Assembly: GCA_040218795.1 (NCBI GenBank)
Contig: JAVJQT010000007.1
Span: 212,606 to 276,605, forward strand
Source of the DNA: CCMP332 sp040218795
GTDB taxonomy: Bacteria; Bacteroidota; Bacteroidia; Cytophagales; CCMP332
Length of the DNA: 64,000 nucleotides
Reading direction: 5' to 3'
The translations under genes and the position numbers were made by a program. Numbering within the stretch: position 1 is the first letter of the stretch; every line of letters begins with the position of its first letter. Below, piece by piece: positions 1-7,748 of the stretch. The notes beneath the pieces are model-generated. The model searched no databases. It was not told where the DNA came from and saw nothing but the letters and a program-made list of their open reading frames with translations.

Positions 1-453
1 AATCTGGTACCCATGTTTATAGGTTTGGGCATTTCCAATTTCTACAATGAAACCAACCATGAAGACCAAACGCTTGTAGCGGATATGATTTATTATGGGA
101 AAGCGCATTATTTTTTAAGTAAAATGGTGCATGAAATTAGCGATTCACAAAATCTTGGCTTTTCAGAAGATGACATTATGTATTTCCGGGATAAAGAAAA
201 AATACTCTGGGCCTATTTTGTCGAACGCAGTTTGTTGTTTGAAACGAACAGGATTGAAATTCAGAAGTACATCAGTGAAAGGCCTAAAACCATTGAAATT
301 GAGCCGGAATGCCCGGGAAGAGTAGGCCGCTGGATGGGATATGAGATTGTAAAATCCTACATGGATAAAAACGAACTCAGTTTGCAGGAGCTCATGGCAG
401 AAAAAGATGCTCAAAAAATATTCAGGCTATCGGGATACAATCCTTCGCGTTGA
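1..453 (+). CDS. gldB: GldB-like gliding motility protein, C-terminal part
   Basis: The reading frame is open from the first base of the window, so this is the C-terminal 150 residues of a longer protein. It resembles the end of the gliding motility lipoprotein GldB, known in Bacteroidota for surface gliding and linked to type IX secretion. Visible matches are a MIYYGKAHYFL stretch, a FVERSLLF helix, and a C-terminal CPGRVGRWMGYEIVKSYM-type segment followed by SLQELMAEKDAQKIF. The N-terminus with any lipobox lies outside the window. Its stop is 2 bases from the stop of the convergent downstream gene. The family call is from memory of conserved motifs, not from a search. Confidence 0.72.
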   Translation, partial: NLVPMFIGLGISNFYNETNHEDQTLVADMIYYGKAHYFLSKMVHEISDSQNLGFSEDDIMYFRDKEKILWAYFVERSLLFETNRIEIQKYISERPKTIEIEPECPGRVGRWMGYEIVKSYMDKNELSLQELMAEKDAQKIFRLSGYNPSR

Positions 454-455
454 AA

Positions 456-1124
456 TTAAAGGACAATCTCAAGTCCCAGATTGAATATAGGTCTCACATA
501 TTCAAATTCTACTTCTGAAGCAAAACCAAATTGATTAACAAATCTAAATCTGTCAAAATTTAATTTAAACTGAACAGCTTGTTGTGCAACAAGTTTTGAA
601 TCTCCGTCCTTTAGTAACAAAGATATTCTTTCCAGATAAGAAGCTTCAATTATGTGGTTTGAAGCAGCCCATTCACCTTGAATAAACATTCCAAAATACT
701 CCTCGTTAAATTCACTATTAAAGCCTCCGGAAATTTCCAGTTTTTGTTTTTTACTTAATGAAACACCGCCCCACATAACTTCAAAATAGGATATATCTCC
801 GGGAACGGCAGATATAAATTCCTGACTCAATTCATTAAAGATTATATTTTGAATATTTAAGGGATCGAAGCTATTGTTTCCGTTATTAACTTGTGCAGAA
901 AATATTAAGAAGTTAGAGGGTCCAATATTTATTCCTAAATGTGGGTTTACACCATAATTGTTCAAGCTTAAACCAAATTGCAGTTTACTTAAACTGTCAT
1001 AAGTGACGGTATTTAACTTTACAGGAAAATAGTTATAACTCTGGGCATTCACTGTTACATGAACAGTTATTAAAACATTGATAGTAATTATCCATTTCAA
1101 AATTTTCACAACTAAAGAAAACAA
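456..1124 (-). CDS. Secreted protein of unknown function, probable outer membrane protein
   Basis: I do not recognise a named family. The N-terminus has a hydrophobic stretch (about residues 8-25) ending in VNAQ, a likely signal peptide cleaved before Gln. The rest alternates hydrophobic and polar residues in short strands and ends in a hydrophobic, Leu-terminated strand, which fits a small beta-barrel or beta-rich envelope protein. The start is uncertain: the longest frame begins with TTG at 1124, and a GTG lies a few codons in. It converges on gldB with a two-base gap and stands alone as a transcription unit. Confidence 0.55.
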   Translation of the reverse strand: MFSLVVKILKWIITINVLITVHVTVNAQSYNYFPVKLNTVTYDSLSKLQFGLSLNNYGVNPHLGINIGPSNFLIFSAQVNNGNNSFDPLNIQNIIFNELSQEFISAVPGDISYFEVMWGGVSLSKKQKLEISGGFNSEFNEEYFGMFIQGEWAASNHIIEASYLERISLLLKDGDSKLVAQQAVQFKLNFDRFRFVNQFGFASEVEFEYVRPIFNLGLEIVL

Positions 1125-1281
1125 AAAGTACTTGATTTAATGGAATCTGCATGTACGGAAAATTGATAAAATATGATATCATCTTAAAGCTGCCCAAACT
1201 AAATTTTTTCCTTTAGTAAATAAATATGTCTCTATTTCGATCGTTATCACTAAATTAAGATTGGAAACAGGTCAAATTATT

Positions 1282-2334
1282 ATGCAAAAGGTCAAATTAT
1301 TCTTCTGGTATTGTGCCGGGGCAAATACGTCTTTGCTCAAAAAGGCAGAAACCGATTCTGAAAAATACGTCGGAATTGGTGCTACAATTTTCTTCACGGG
1401 TGTATTTGCGGCTTTGGCAGCAGCCTATGCGCTTTACACTGTGTTCGATAACATATTATTGTCCTCGGTATTTGGAATCGTCTGGGGCTTGATGATTTTT
1501 AACCTTGATCGCTTTATTGTATCCAGTATGCGAAAAAAGGAAGATACGCTCAATGAATTTTTACTGGCATTGCCCAGAATTGTTTTGGCAATTCTTATTT
1601 CAATTGTGATTGCAAAGCCACTGGAGCTCAAAATTTTTGAAAAGGAAATTGATACAGAGCTGATTAGCATGAATCAGGAAGTGCGCAGTTCACAGGAAAA
1701 CTTCGCCAAAGAAAAATACATAGCCGAAAAGGCTGTGATTAATTCGGCGATATCCAATCTAAAAACTGAAATAGCTCAAAAGGAGTCGCAAAGAGATGAA
1801 TTGAGAGAAAAAGCCCGCAAAGAGGCCGACGGAACGGGTGGAACCATGCTGAGAAATGCAGGGCCAATTTATAAAATCAAAAAAGCCGATGCCGATAAAG
1901 TGGATGCCGAGCTCAAAGATTTAAAGGATAAAAATCTTGCTCTTATTACGGATTATTATGGCAAAATGAAAGATTTGGATTCAAACATGCAAAGCGAACT
2001 GGCTACTTTGGAAAAAGCCGAAATAGGCGGGCCTGCTGCCCGGCTGGAAGCCATGAACAGGCTCAGTGCAAAGAGCGAAGCCATTTGGTGGGCCAATATT
2101 TTCATCATTCTACTTTTTATAGTGGTGGAATGCGCACCGATCTTGGTTAAATTGATTTCTTCCAAAGGACCTTATGATTATTTGCTCGAAGCCAGGGAAT
2201 ACGGTTTTGAAACAGCCATTCTCAAAGACAAGGCTTTTATTCACAGCGAATTGAAAAGAGAATCAGAAAAATTCAATGCCAAAGAAAAGGGCTTTGTTTT
2301 CGATCGTTTGGATGTTAAATTGGACAGCCTCTAA
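1282..2334 (+). CDS. DUF4407 family membrane protein
   Basis: Matches the DUF4407 family of bacterial membrane proteins, whose function is unknown. The start is placed at the ATG at 1282, giving a MQKVKLFFWYCAGA-like N-terminus typical of the family, rather than the upstream TTG at 1261. Four hydrophobic segments are visible: two near residues 30-75, separated from the conserved MIFNLDRFIVSSMRKK motif, one near 90-110 (VLAILISIVIAKPLEL) and one near 275-300 (ANIFIILLFIVVECAP). Between the third and fourth lies a long charged coiled coil (about 120-250) rich in Lys, Glu and Ala. It stands alone, with about 160 bases of non-coding DNA upstream. Confidence 0.8.
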   Translation: MQKVKLFFWYCAGANTSLLKKAETDSEKYVGIGATIFFTGVFAALAAAYALYTVFDNILLSSVFGIVWGLMIFNLDRFIVSSMRKKEDTLNEFLLALPRIVLAILISIVIAKPLELKIFEKEIDTELISMNQEVRSSQENFAKEKYIAEKAVINSAISNLKTEIAQKESQRDELREKARKEADGTGGTMLRNAGPIYKIKKADADKVDAELKDLKDKNLALITDYYGKMKDLDSNMQSELATLEKAEIGGPAARLEAMNRLSAKSEAIWWANIFIILLFIVVECAPILVKLISSKGPYDYLLEAREYGFETAILKDKAFIHSELKRESEKFNAKEKGFVFDRLDVKLDSL

Positions 2335-2409
2335 AGACAATTTGATCAGTTTAGCGTATAAATAATTTTGAAGAGAGAATCAATTGCTGAAAAATCTTAA
2401 TAATACTTT

Positions 2410-3027
2410 CTATTTCAGCAATGGTTCATTGCTAAGCTGCTTTCTCAAACCTAAAAGCGTTTTATAGGGGAGCTCTGCAATAGAATTGTTAGCCAGCCAA
2501 ATGGGAATATTTCCTCCGGGTTCGCTGTGAAATGTATAAATTACCTCTGTTTTTTCTCCTTGAGATTTTATCAGAATGGAACCATTTGCCTTTTCCATTC
2601 TAAGCACGCCTTTTATTTCGGCCAAATAATTGGGAATCCCTTTTAACAGAATCAGTATTTCATTTGTATCTATTTCCTCGAATGACATTTTGTATACCAT
2701 GTCCCGATTGGCATAAGGCCAGGGAAAAATGGTTTCAACATAGACGTATTGAAAATCTTCTTCTTTTTTTAAGGTTTTGGACGTCCTGGTATATCCAAAC
2801 CAGTTAATATAATTGTTGACCTCTTTGAGTACCTTACACACTTCTTCAATTTCAGCATTGACCAACACCTGCGCTTTAAATGATTTAAAGTTGGAGTCTT
2901 TTTCGCTTCGCGTGTAAACTGTGATACCATTATTTTGCTTGTCAAGCTCCCAGCTAGATTGAGATAAAACATTGAATGATGATAATAGACTAAGACTCAG
3001 TATCAAAATATGGACGACCCTGGCCAT
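2410..3027 (-). CDS. Exported START-domain (SRPBCC) lipid-binding-like protein
   Basis: A START-type helix-grip protein. The start is set at the ATG at 3027, which gives a signal peptide (MARVVHILILSLSLL, cleaved after VLSQ); the longer frame to 3111 would run into the upstream gene. Family-like features are the segment with NNYINWFGYTRTSKTL, the ETIFPWPYANRDMVY motif near the middle and a C-terminal helix. START domains bind hydrophobic ligands; the ligand here is unknown. It follows the four-helix membrane protein at 3038-3448 by 10 bases, so the two are probably co-transcribed, possibly with the Crp-like regulator upstream. Confidence 0.75.
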   Translation of the reverse strand: MARVVHILILSLSLLSSFNVLSQSSWELDKQNNGITVYTRSEKDSNFKSFKAQVLVNAEIEEVCKVLKEVNNYINWFGYTRTSKTLKKEEDFQYVYVETIFPWPYANRDMVYKMSFEEIDTNEILILLKGIPNYLAEIKGVLRMEKANGSILIKSQGEKTEVIYTFHSEPGGNIPIWLANNSIAELPYKTLLGLRKQLSNEPLLK

Positions 3028-3037
3028 AATATTGAGT

Positions 3038-3448
3038 TTATAGGATGTACTCCTTTGTTTTATACAATCGGAAGAAATAGTATAAAAACAAAAGTGCAAA
3101 AATGAAATCACCGATTATGACAATGAAAACAATTGATTCTGCAAGACCGGAAGCGTAAAATTTATACAGTGAAATAGCAAAACCGATTTTTCCGATGCCC
3201 CCGACAATAACAATTCCCGTATGTTTTAAAGGATTATAGGCAACAATCGAATAGCCGATAAAATAAACAAGTGTTGTTCCCCATGCTCCCTGATAAATTG
3301 CATAAAAGAGGGGGTCGGTCAATTCGCGACTGAAAAAGCCCTGAAAGGTAAAGGCCGTGTTGAAATAGCCAAAAATGGCACCAATTAAGTTCCAAATGGC
3401 TGAAATAATAAAAATGACCCTGAAAAAGTTGATTTCTTTATTTTCCAT
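3038..3448 (-). CDS. Small four-helix membrane protein, unknown function
   Basis: A 136-residue integral membrane protein with four predicted hydrophobic helices (about residues 8-28, 48-68, 78-98 and 103-126) and a basic C-terminus. No named family is recognised; it looks like the small DoxX-like or DUF-type four-helix proteins common in Bacteroidota. It begins with MENKEINFFRV and sits between a Crp-like regulator gene (97 bases upstream) and a START-domain gene (10 bases downstream), all on the minus strand. Co-regulation by the neighbouring regulator is an inference from position. Confidence 0.6.
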   Translation of the reverse strand: MENKEINFFRVIFIISAIWNLIGAIFGYFNTAFTFQGFFSRELTDPLFYAIYQGAWGTTLVYFIGYSIVAYNPLKHTGIVIVGGIGKIGFAISLYKFYASGLAESIVFIVIIGDFIFALLFLYYFFRLYKTKEYIL

Positions 3449-3545
3449 TGTAATAGCATTTAAAAGTGATACGCTTTGTCTAAACTCTATTGCAAAGAAT
3501 GATTAAAGCGTAAACTATTGCATTTACATATGTAAAGAAATGAGC

Positions 3546-4118
3546 CTATGAATTCATTTTTTTTCGAATTCTACTCAATTGTGTTGGGCTGATCCCGAGG
3601 TAAGAGGCAATATGATACTGTGGTATTTCCAATTCAATACCCGGATATTCTTTTTGTAATATCAAATAGCGTTGTTCTGCATCGAGTAAGGCCATTTCTA
3701 TTTCTTTCTTCTCATTTCTTAAAAAATAGCCTTCTGCAATAATTCTTCTGAGTCTTTCAATCTCAAAATTTCCTTCGGATAATTCCTCGATTTTAAGAAA
3801 TGAAGCTTTCCATATTTTGCAATCTGTTATTGCTTGTTGAGCCACGGCATTTTTTTGTTTGCTAATGAGCGAGGCATAGGAACCAATGATGGAAGGGGCA
3901 GAAAAAATGGTTTTGTTGTATTCTTTACCTTCCGCATTGATATAATAAGCCCTTACAATGCCACTCTCAAGAAAGGCTATTTCTTTTGCGTATTGCCCTT
4001 TTCGAATAAAATAGTCACCCTTCTTTAATTCAGCCTCAATAAAATTTTGAGCCATCAGCGCCATTGTCTTTTCAGACAAGGGCATAAATTGACTGAAGAA
4101 GCTTATTATGTTTTGCAT
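3546..4118 (-). CDS. Crp/Fnr-family transcriptional regulator
   Basis: 190 residues with an N-terminal cyclic-nucleotide-binding-like beta-roll (about residues 25-115, with KKGDYFIRKGQYAKEIAFLESG as the typical start) and a short C-terminal helix-turn-helix (PQYHIASYLGISPTQLSRIRKK, about 165-187). This layout is common in Bacteroidota, where such proteins often act as cytosolic sensors of unknown ligand. The cAMP phosphate-binding signature is not obvious, so the ligand is not inferred. The two genes downstream on the same strand are candidate targets. Confidence 0.85.
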   Translation of the reverse strand: MQNIISFFSQFMPLSEKTMALMAQNFIEAELKKGDYFIRKGQYAKEIAFLESGIVRAYYINAEGKEYNKTIFSAPSIIGSYASLISKQKNAVAQQAITDCKIWKASFLKIEELSEGNFEIERLRRIIAEGYFLRNEKKEIEMALLDAEQRYLILQKEYPGIELEIPQYHIASYLGISPTQLSRIRKKMNS

Positions 4119-4165
4119 GTTGACAAATGATGAAATTTTTTAAAAAGATTCAAAAAAGTCCTGAT

Positions 4166-4702
4166 TTAAGCGGAATTATTTTTTGTAAAAAGCGCTTCAT
4201 CACAACAATACCAGACCACGTCCTCACCTCCGGTTTCATAAGGGGCAAATTTTTCAAATTTCATCCCCACTTTTTCCATCACTTTTATGGATGCTTTATT
4301 TTCTTTCATTGCAATAGCTATAATGCGATTTAAATTGAGTTTATCAAATCCGTAATGCAAAATGGCGCGCGATACTTCTGTTGCATAACCTTTGCCCCAA
4401 TAATTTGGCAGGAATCTATAGCCCAGATCAATTTCATCAAATTCGGGCAGATAGGCCAAACCGGCCCAGCCAATAAAATGCATCTCATCTTTTAAAAAGG
4501 TAGCCCATCTTCCAAAGCCATATTTCTTATAGTCGATGCTCCTTGTCTTTATGGCCTCTTCCATTTCTTCAATAGATTTAAGCGGTGCTTCTCCCGTAAA
4601 TTTTTGAACCTCCGGATGGGAATGCAGTCGAAACATTTCCGCTTTATCATTAAGGCCAATTTCCCTTAATACCAATCTTTCTGTTTCTATTAGGGTTTTC
4701 AT
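4166..4702 (-). CDS. GNAT-family N-acetyltransferase (RimJ/RimL type)
   Basis: 178 residues of the GNAT fold, acetyltransferase_3 subtype. Visible are the N-terminal TERLVLREIGLNDKAEMF strand-helix, a central GLGYRF-like strand (DEIDLGYRFLPNYWGKGYATE) that carries the acetyl-CoA pyrophosphate loop around WGKGYATE, and the C-terminal NKASIKVMEKVGMKFE helix. The substrate cannot be told; relatives acetylate ribosomal protein termini or small molecules. It is the first of a run of minus-strand genes separated by inverted repeats up to 8.6 kb. Confidence 0.85.
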   Translation of the reverse strand: MKTLIETERLVLREIGLNDKAEMFRLHSHPEVQKFTGEAPLKSIEEMEEAIKTRSIDYKKYGFGRWATFLKDEMHFIGWAGLAYLPEFDEIDLGYRFLPNYWGKGYATEVSRAILHYGFDKLNLNRIIAIAMKENKASIKVMEKVGMKFEKFAPYETGGEDVVWYCCDEALFTKNNSA

Positions 4703-4710
4703 TTATTTAT

Positions 4711-4765
4711 TGCAACGGCCTGGCCAAATGCAGTTTCCTGAATGGCAATGCGTATCTTGTGTTGA
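4711..4765. repeat. Degenerate inverted repeat between accessory genes (IR-a)
   Basis: Arms at about 4713-4732 and 4744-4764. Outer ends match as CAAC/GTTG and inner ends as ATGC/GCAT, while the middle of the stem has decayed. It lies between the GNAT gene and the SDR gene and resembles the better preserved repeats at 5719-5851, 6432-6501 and 7163-7288. Confidence 0.4.
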
Positions 4766-4772
4766 CTGTATG

Positions 4773-5705
4773 TTATTTCTTATAATCTACTCTAACTATT
4801 TCTTTAATCCCCTCTAAATAAGGAGTCGGTTGTATATCAAAGTGATTATTAAATTTATCGGAGTTAAATACATAATCCCTGTCATATTGATACAACATTT
4901 CTGGCATCTCTCTCATAATAGGAATAAAAAGCCCAAGTAATTTTACTATAAATTTTGTTGCCACTTGATATTTAGGTTTTACTCCCATCTCATTTGCGAT
5001 TGCTTCTATCCATTCCTTACCGGTTAAAGGATTTTTAGCTGTTGGTAAATGCCAGACTTGATTGTATGCTATTTCAGAATTCCCCAATAATGCGGTTGCT
5101 TTTGCAGCATCAGGTGTGTAAGTAAATGAATGTTTAAATTTTACAGAACTCATCCAATTCGCTTTTTTCCCTTTATGCAATGGTTTAAAAACAGTTTCTG
5201 TTAACATACTTGTGTTTTTTATGCCGGGTCCGTAAAAATCTGCAGAACGAGCAATTAGAGCTGTTAGTTTGCCTTCTTTTACTTTGTTCATAATCAGATT
5301 AATTATTTCTGCACGTATTTTTCCTTTCTTACTTGGAGGATTAATTAAGGTTTCTTCTGTCATACCATTCAATTGATTTGAATCGTACATGTAGATGTTG
5401 TCGAAAAAGACCAATTTGCAATCATGCTCAATGCAGGCATCAATTACATTTTTTGTAAAGATTGGCCAACTTTCCTTCCAGACTTTATAATTGTATGTAA
5501 ATCCAACGGTCACATAAACTACCGAAGAACCTTTAACTGCATTTTTTACTTCACTTGGATTAAGAAGATTAGCTGATAAAAGCTCATCCGTTTGATGGAC
5601 TTTTTCAGGGTTTCTACTTACCAATCTAATCTCATTTGTATATTTTTTTAGAGCCTTTGCAAGTTCAATTCCAATAGCCCCACCTGATCCTAATATTGTT
5701 TGCAT
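4773..5705 (-). CDS. NAD(P)-dependent epimerase/dehydratase-family (extended SDR) protein
   Basis: 310 residues with an N-terminal Rossmann fold: LGSGGAIGIELAKAL (residues 5-19) is the GxGGxxG nucleotide-binding loop. An SADFYGPG segment and HSFTYTPDAAKATALL follow, as in atypical or extended short-chain dehydrogenases related to NmrA-type proteins. The canonical YxxxK pair is not clear, so the catalytic role is unsure. Substrate unknown. It is flanked by inverted repeats on both sides (4711-4765 and 5719-5851) and has no co-oriented neighbour closer than about 70 bases, so it looks like a single-gene module. Confidence 0.75.
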   Translation of the reverse strand: MQTILGSGGAIGIELAKALKKYTNEIRLVSRNPEKVHQTDELLSANLLNPSEVKNAVKGSSVVYVTVGFTYNYKVWKESWPIFTKNVIDACIEHDCKLVFFDNIYMYDSNQLNGMTEETLINPPSKKGKIRAEIINLIMNKVKEGKLTALIARSADFYGPGIKNTSMLTETVFKPLHKGKKANWMSSVKFKHSFTYTPDAAKATALLGNSEIAYNQVWHLPTAKNPLTGKEWIEAIANEMGVKPKYQVATKFIVKLLGLFIPIMREMPEMLYQYDRDYVFNSDKFNNHFDIQPTPYLEGIKEIVRVDYKK

Positions 5706-5718
5706 ATCTTTTTAATTA

Positions 5719-5851
5719 GCCCCAACGATTTGGTTAAATGCAAGAGGGCACAGACTCCCAACCACATTGGCTTTCCCGTTTATGTTTGTTAATTATTATT
5801 TCGTTTCAATATTGTGATACGCCCCCACTTGCATTTTAGCTATTGTTGGCC
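5719..5851. repeat. Imperfect inverted repeat between accessory genes (IR-b)
   Basis: Arms of about 31 bases at 5719-5749 and 5821-5851 pair with a few mismatches; the shared core reads CCAACnnTnnnTAAAATGCAAG. The right arm contains the stop codon of the gene at 5836-6399. The centre (5750-5820) has no open frame. Arm sequence and position match the repeats at 6432-6501 and 7163-7288. Confidence 0.7.
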
Positions 5852-6399
5852 ACTGGTTTTACTCGCCAAGTATATAGTTCTTGACGTTGTTTACAGTGCT
5901 TGTCAGCAATCTTGAAGGCTGTAATATCTTCAATTTTATAAACAGTTTTACCTTCAGTTTGTCCTAGTTGATCAACTGTATCCAGAATAAGGGAATCCCC
6001 ATCCAATTCAATAACATAACCATATATTATTACCTCATCATTGAATTGAACTGAAATCAACTCATTTCTATTCTTGACTTCCTTTAAGTATTCATATCTC
6101 CAATTTTCAGAATCCTTAAAAGTCACAATAGGTACTATGTCAACTAAATAGTTTTTTTTGTTGACTAGATACTCATATGTTTTTTCATATTCTGATTCAA
6201 AGTCAATACTATCTATATTGCTTTGTTGTTCAATAACAATCCCATCTTCATTCCCAAATTGATCGAAATATCTTAATTGAATTATTTCCTCATTAAAATC
6301 CTCAATATATCCCAACCAAAAATCATTCTCTTCTTGATACAATCTGATTCCGATCAATTGCTTATTGGTTTTCGATTTTTCTAATATCTTATTTCTCAT
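5836..6399 (-). CDS. Hypothetical protein with an internal duplication of a small beta-domain
   Basis: 187 residues, no named family recognised. It contains two similar halves, about residues 14-80 and 110-175: each has a start like ELIxIxxY/F, then a strand with GYI/GYV, a DFN/LDG turn, strands ending near FDQFGNEDG or VDQLGQTEG, and an IDSI/ITAF strand. The pattern resembles duplicated Sm-like or SH3-like barrels. It is soluble, acidic and lacks a signal peptide. The stop codon is inside the right arm of the inverted repeat at 5719-5851 and the gene is bounded upstream by the repeat at 6432-6501, so it looks like a single-gene cassette. Confidence 0.6.
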   Translation of the reverse strand: MRNKILEKSKTNKQLIGIRLYQEENDFWLGYIEDFNEEIIQLRYFDQFGNEDGIVIEQQSNIDSIDFESEYEKTYEYLVNKKNYLVDIVPIVTFKDSENWRYEYLKEVKNRNELISVQFNDEVIIYGYVIELDGDSLILDTVDQLGQTEGKTVYKIEDITAFKIADKHCKQRQELYTWRVKPVANNS

Positions 6400-6431
6400 A
6401 TTTTGAGGTGTTAATGACTGTCAGAACTAGT

Positions 6432-6501
6432 GGCCAACGTTTTGCTAAAATGTTGTATAACGGTTAGGTTGTTTGGGTATGCATTTTAGCCATTGTTGGG
6501 C
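6432..6501. repeat. Imperfect inverted repeat between accessory genes (IR-c)
   Basis: Arms at 6432-6452 and 6481-6501 of about 21 bases, with one indel and a few mismatches; the core again reads CCAAC...GCTAAAATG. The right arm ends in GTTGGGC, which fits the GTTRRRY core of integron attC sites, but the left arm (GGCCAAC) does not fully fit RYYYAAC. Confidence 0.65.
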
Positions 6502-6510
6502 GTTCGTTTT

Positions 6511-7146
6511 TTATTTCCACTGTTTGTTTTTCAAATTTGTTTTTTTGTAAATGTATTCGGAATCCATTATCAGTTTATTTCCGTTTACCACAATCTTGAA
6601 ATCAGTTAGAAATTCAGGAATTGCATTTATGTCCAAATCCTTAATCAGAACTTCTATATCATTGTAATTCGGATTATCAATTACGATTGTTTCTTCTTGA
6701 CCTAAGAAGTGGTAATGAACATTTTTTAAGGATTCAGTCTCAAATTCCGCGATTCCGTTTTCATTCGCTCCGATTCCAAGCGCTTTGTCGTTTATTTGAA
6801 CATTGGCAAATCCAAGAGCACCATTTTTGTCAGAAATCTTTATTATAACTTTTCCATTTAATTCTGGATTTACTTTTCCTTTGTAGGTTGTTTTTGGAAT
6901 TTCAGGTTGGTTGTATGTGTTCAAAGCAATTGTATCATTCGAAATTTTATTCCAAGTGCCTTTTACAACACTTCCTCCACCAACGTCCATAAAAATGAAA
7001 TATTCAAAAGTTTTGTCTGATTTCAGTTCAATTTGAGTGCAGGCAAAGTAACTTTTTCCACATTTTCCATATAAACCAACGACTGATTTATTCGTTGAAC
7101 AAGAACTAAAAAAAAGTAAAATTAAAATCAGTCTAATGTAATTCAC
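6511..7146 (-). CDS. Lipoprotein of unknown function
   Basis: 211 residues starting with GTG at 7146. A short signal peptide ends in FFSSCSTNK, so Cys16 is the probable lipidated residue. The mature part begins with a beta-rich segment (VVGLYGKCGKSYFAC) and has a later carboxypeptidase-regulatory-like stretch (GALGFANVQINDKALGIG). This resembles lipoproteins that Bacteroidota place in the outer membrane, but no specific function can be given. It is a single gene bracketed by the inverted repeats at 6432-6501 and 7163-7288. Confidence 0.6.
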   Translation of the reverse strand: MNYIRLILILLFFSSCSTNKSVVGLYGKCGKSYFACTQIELKSDKTFEYFIFMDVGGGSVVKGTWNKISNDTIALNTYNQPEIPKTTYKGKVNPELNGKVIIKISDKNGALGFANVQINDKALGIGANENGIAEFETESLKNVHYHFLGQEETIVIDNPNYNDIEVLIKDLDINAIPEFLTDFKIVVNGNKLIMDSEYIYKKTNLKNKQWK

Positions 7147-7162
7147 AGGTTTTTCTTAAATG

Positions 7163-7288
7163 ACGCACAACGACCAACTAAAATGAGTATGCGTCCCAGT
7201 GGCTAGAAGCAAGGAAACTTCCGTCTTGTAATGTCCTATCAAAGTGCTCAGTTCGCATATTCATTTTAGTGTTTGTTGTAGGTCGTGT
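7163..7288. repeat. Imperfect inverted repeat between accessory genes (IR-d)
   Basis: Arms at 7163-7193 and 7254-7288 pair over about 28 positions with roughly four mismatches; both contain ACAAC followed by CTAAAATGA and TATGCG. The right arm includes the TAA stop codon of the gene at 7266-7748. The 60 bases between the arms hold no open frame. Confidence 0.7.
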
Positions 7289-7748
7289 CTTTTGCATTTT
7301 GATGTCCATTGAGCCTATTCTCAAGGATTTTTAGGTCTTGCTGATGGATTTTTTCATTTAAGTTGTCTGTTTCTTTTTCGATCTTATCTTCAAGTTGGTC
7401 GAGTTGGGAATTATTCTTTTGCACATCTTTATTAAGTTGCTCAAGTTTTGTATCAAGTTTGGTCATCCAAATTCTAGAATCATAGACAAACCAAAGACCA
7501 ATAAATAGCACCAAACCAAGGGCATATGGTATCCAATTATTCTCAAAATGTTCTCTGATAAGTTTGGTGTTACTTTTAGGTCTTCTGGCAAAGGCTGATT
7601 CGTCAGATTTAGACTCATCACTTTGGTCTGACTCATCGAATTCATGATATTCAGGAACTGTTGGGTTATAATCCCTACCGCGATAGTACTTTGAGTAGTC
7701 CACGCGTTCGCCATAAGATTTGGGTTGTCCAGATTTCTTTCTTGCCAT
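7266..7748 (-). CDS. Single-pass membrane protein with coiled coil, unknown function
   Basis: 160 residues. A basic N-terminus is followed by an acidic, Ser-rich linker (about 38-55), a single transmembrane helix (about 73-90, ALGLVLFIGLWFVYDS) and a C-terminal coiled coil (about 95-145) with heptad-spaced Leu and Ile. No signal peptide, so the N-terminal part is probably cytosolic. It overlaps the stop codon of the upstream gene (7748-8491) by one base, so the two are translationally coupled. No family recognised; the gene pair sits between inverted repeats. Confidence 0.6.
   Translation of the reverse strand: MARKKSGQPKSYGERVDYSKYYRGRDYNPTVPEYHEFDESDQSDESKSDESAFARRPKSNTKLIREHFENNWIPYALGLVLFIGLWFVYDSRIWMTKLDTKLEQLNKDVQKNNSQLDQLEDKIEKETDNLNEKIHQQDLKILENRLNGHQNAKDTTYNKH

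Noticed and set aside
3028..3111. Longer N-terminus for the START-domain gene
   Set aside because: It would overlap the upstream membrane protein gene and bury the signal peptide; the ATG at 3027 is preferred.
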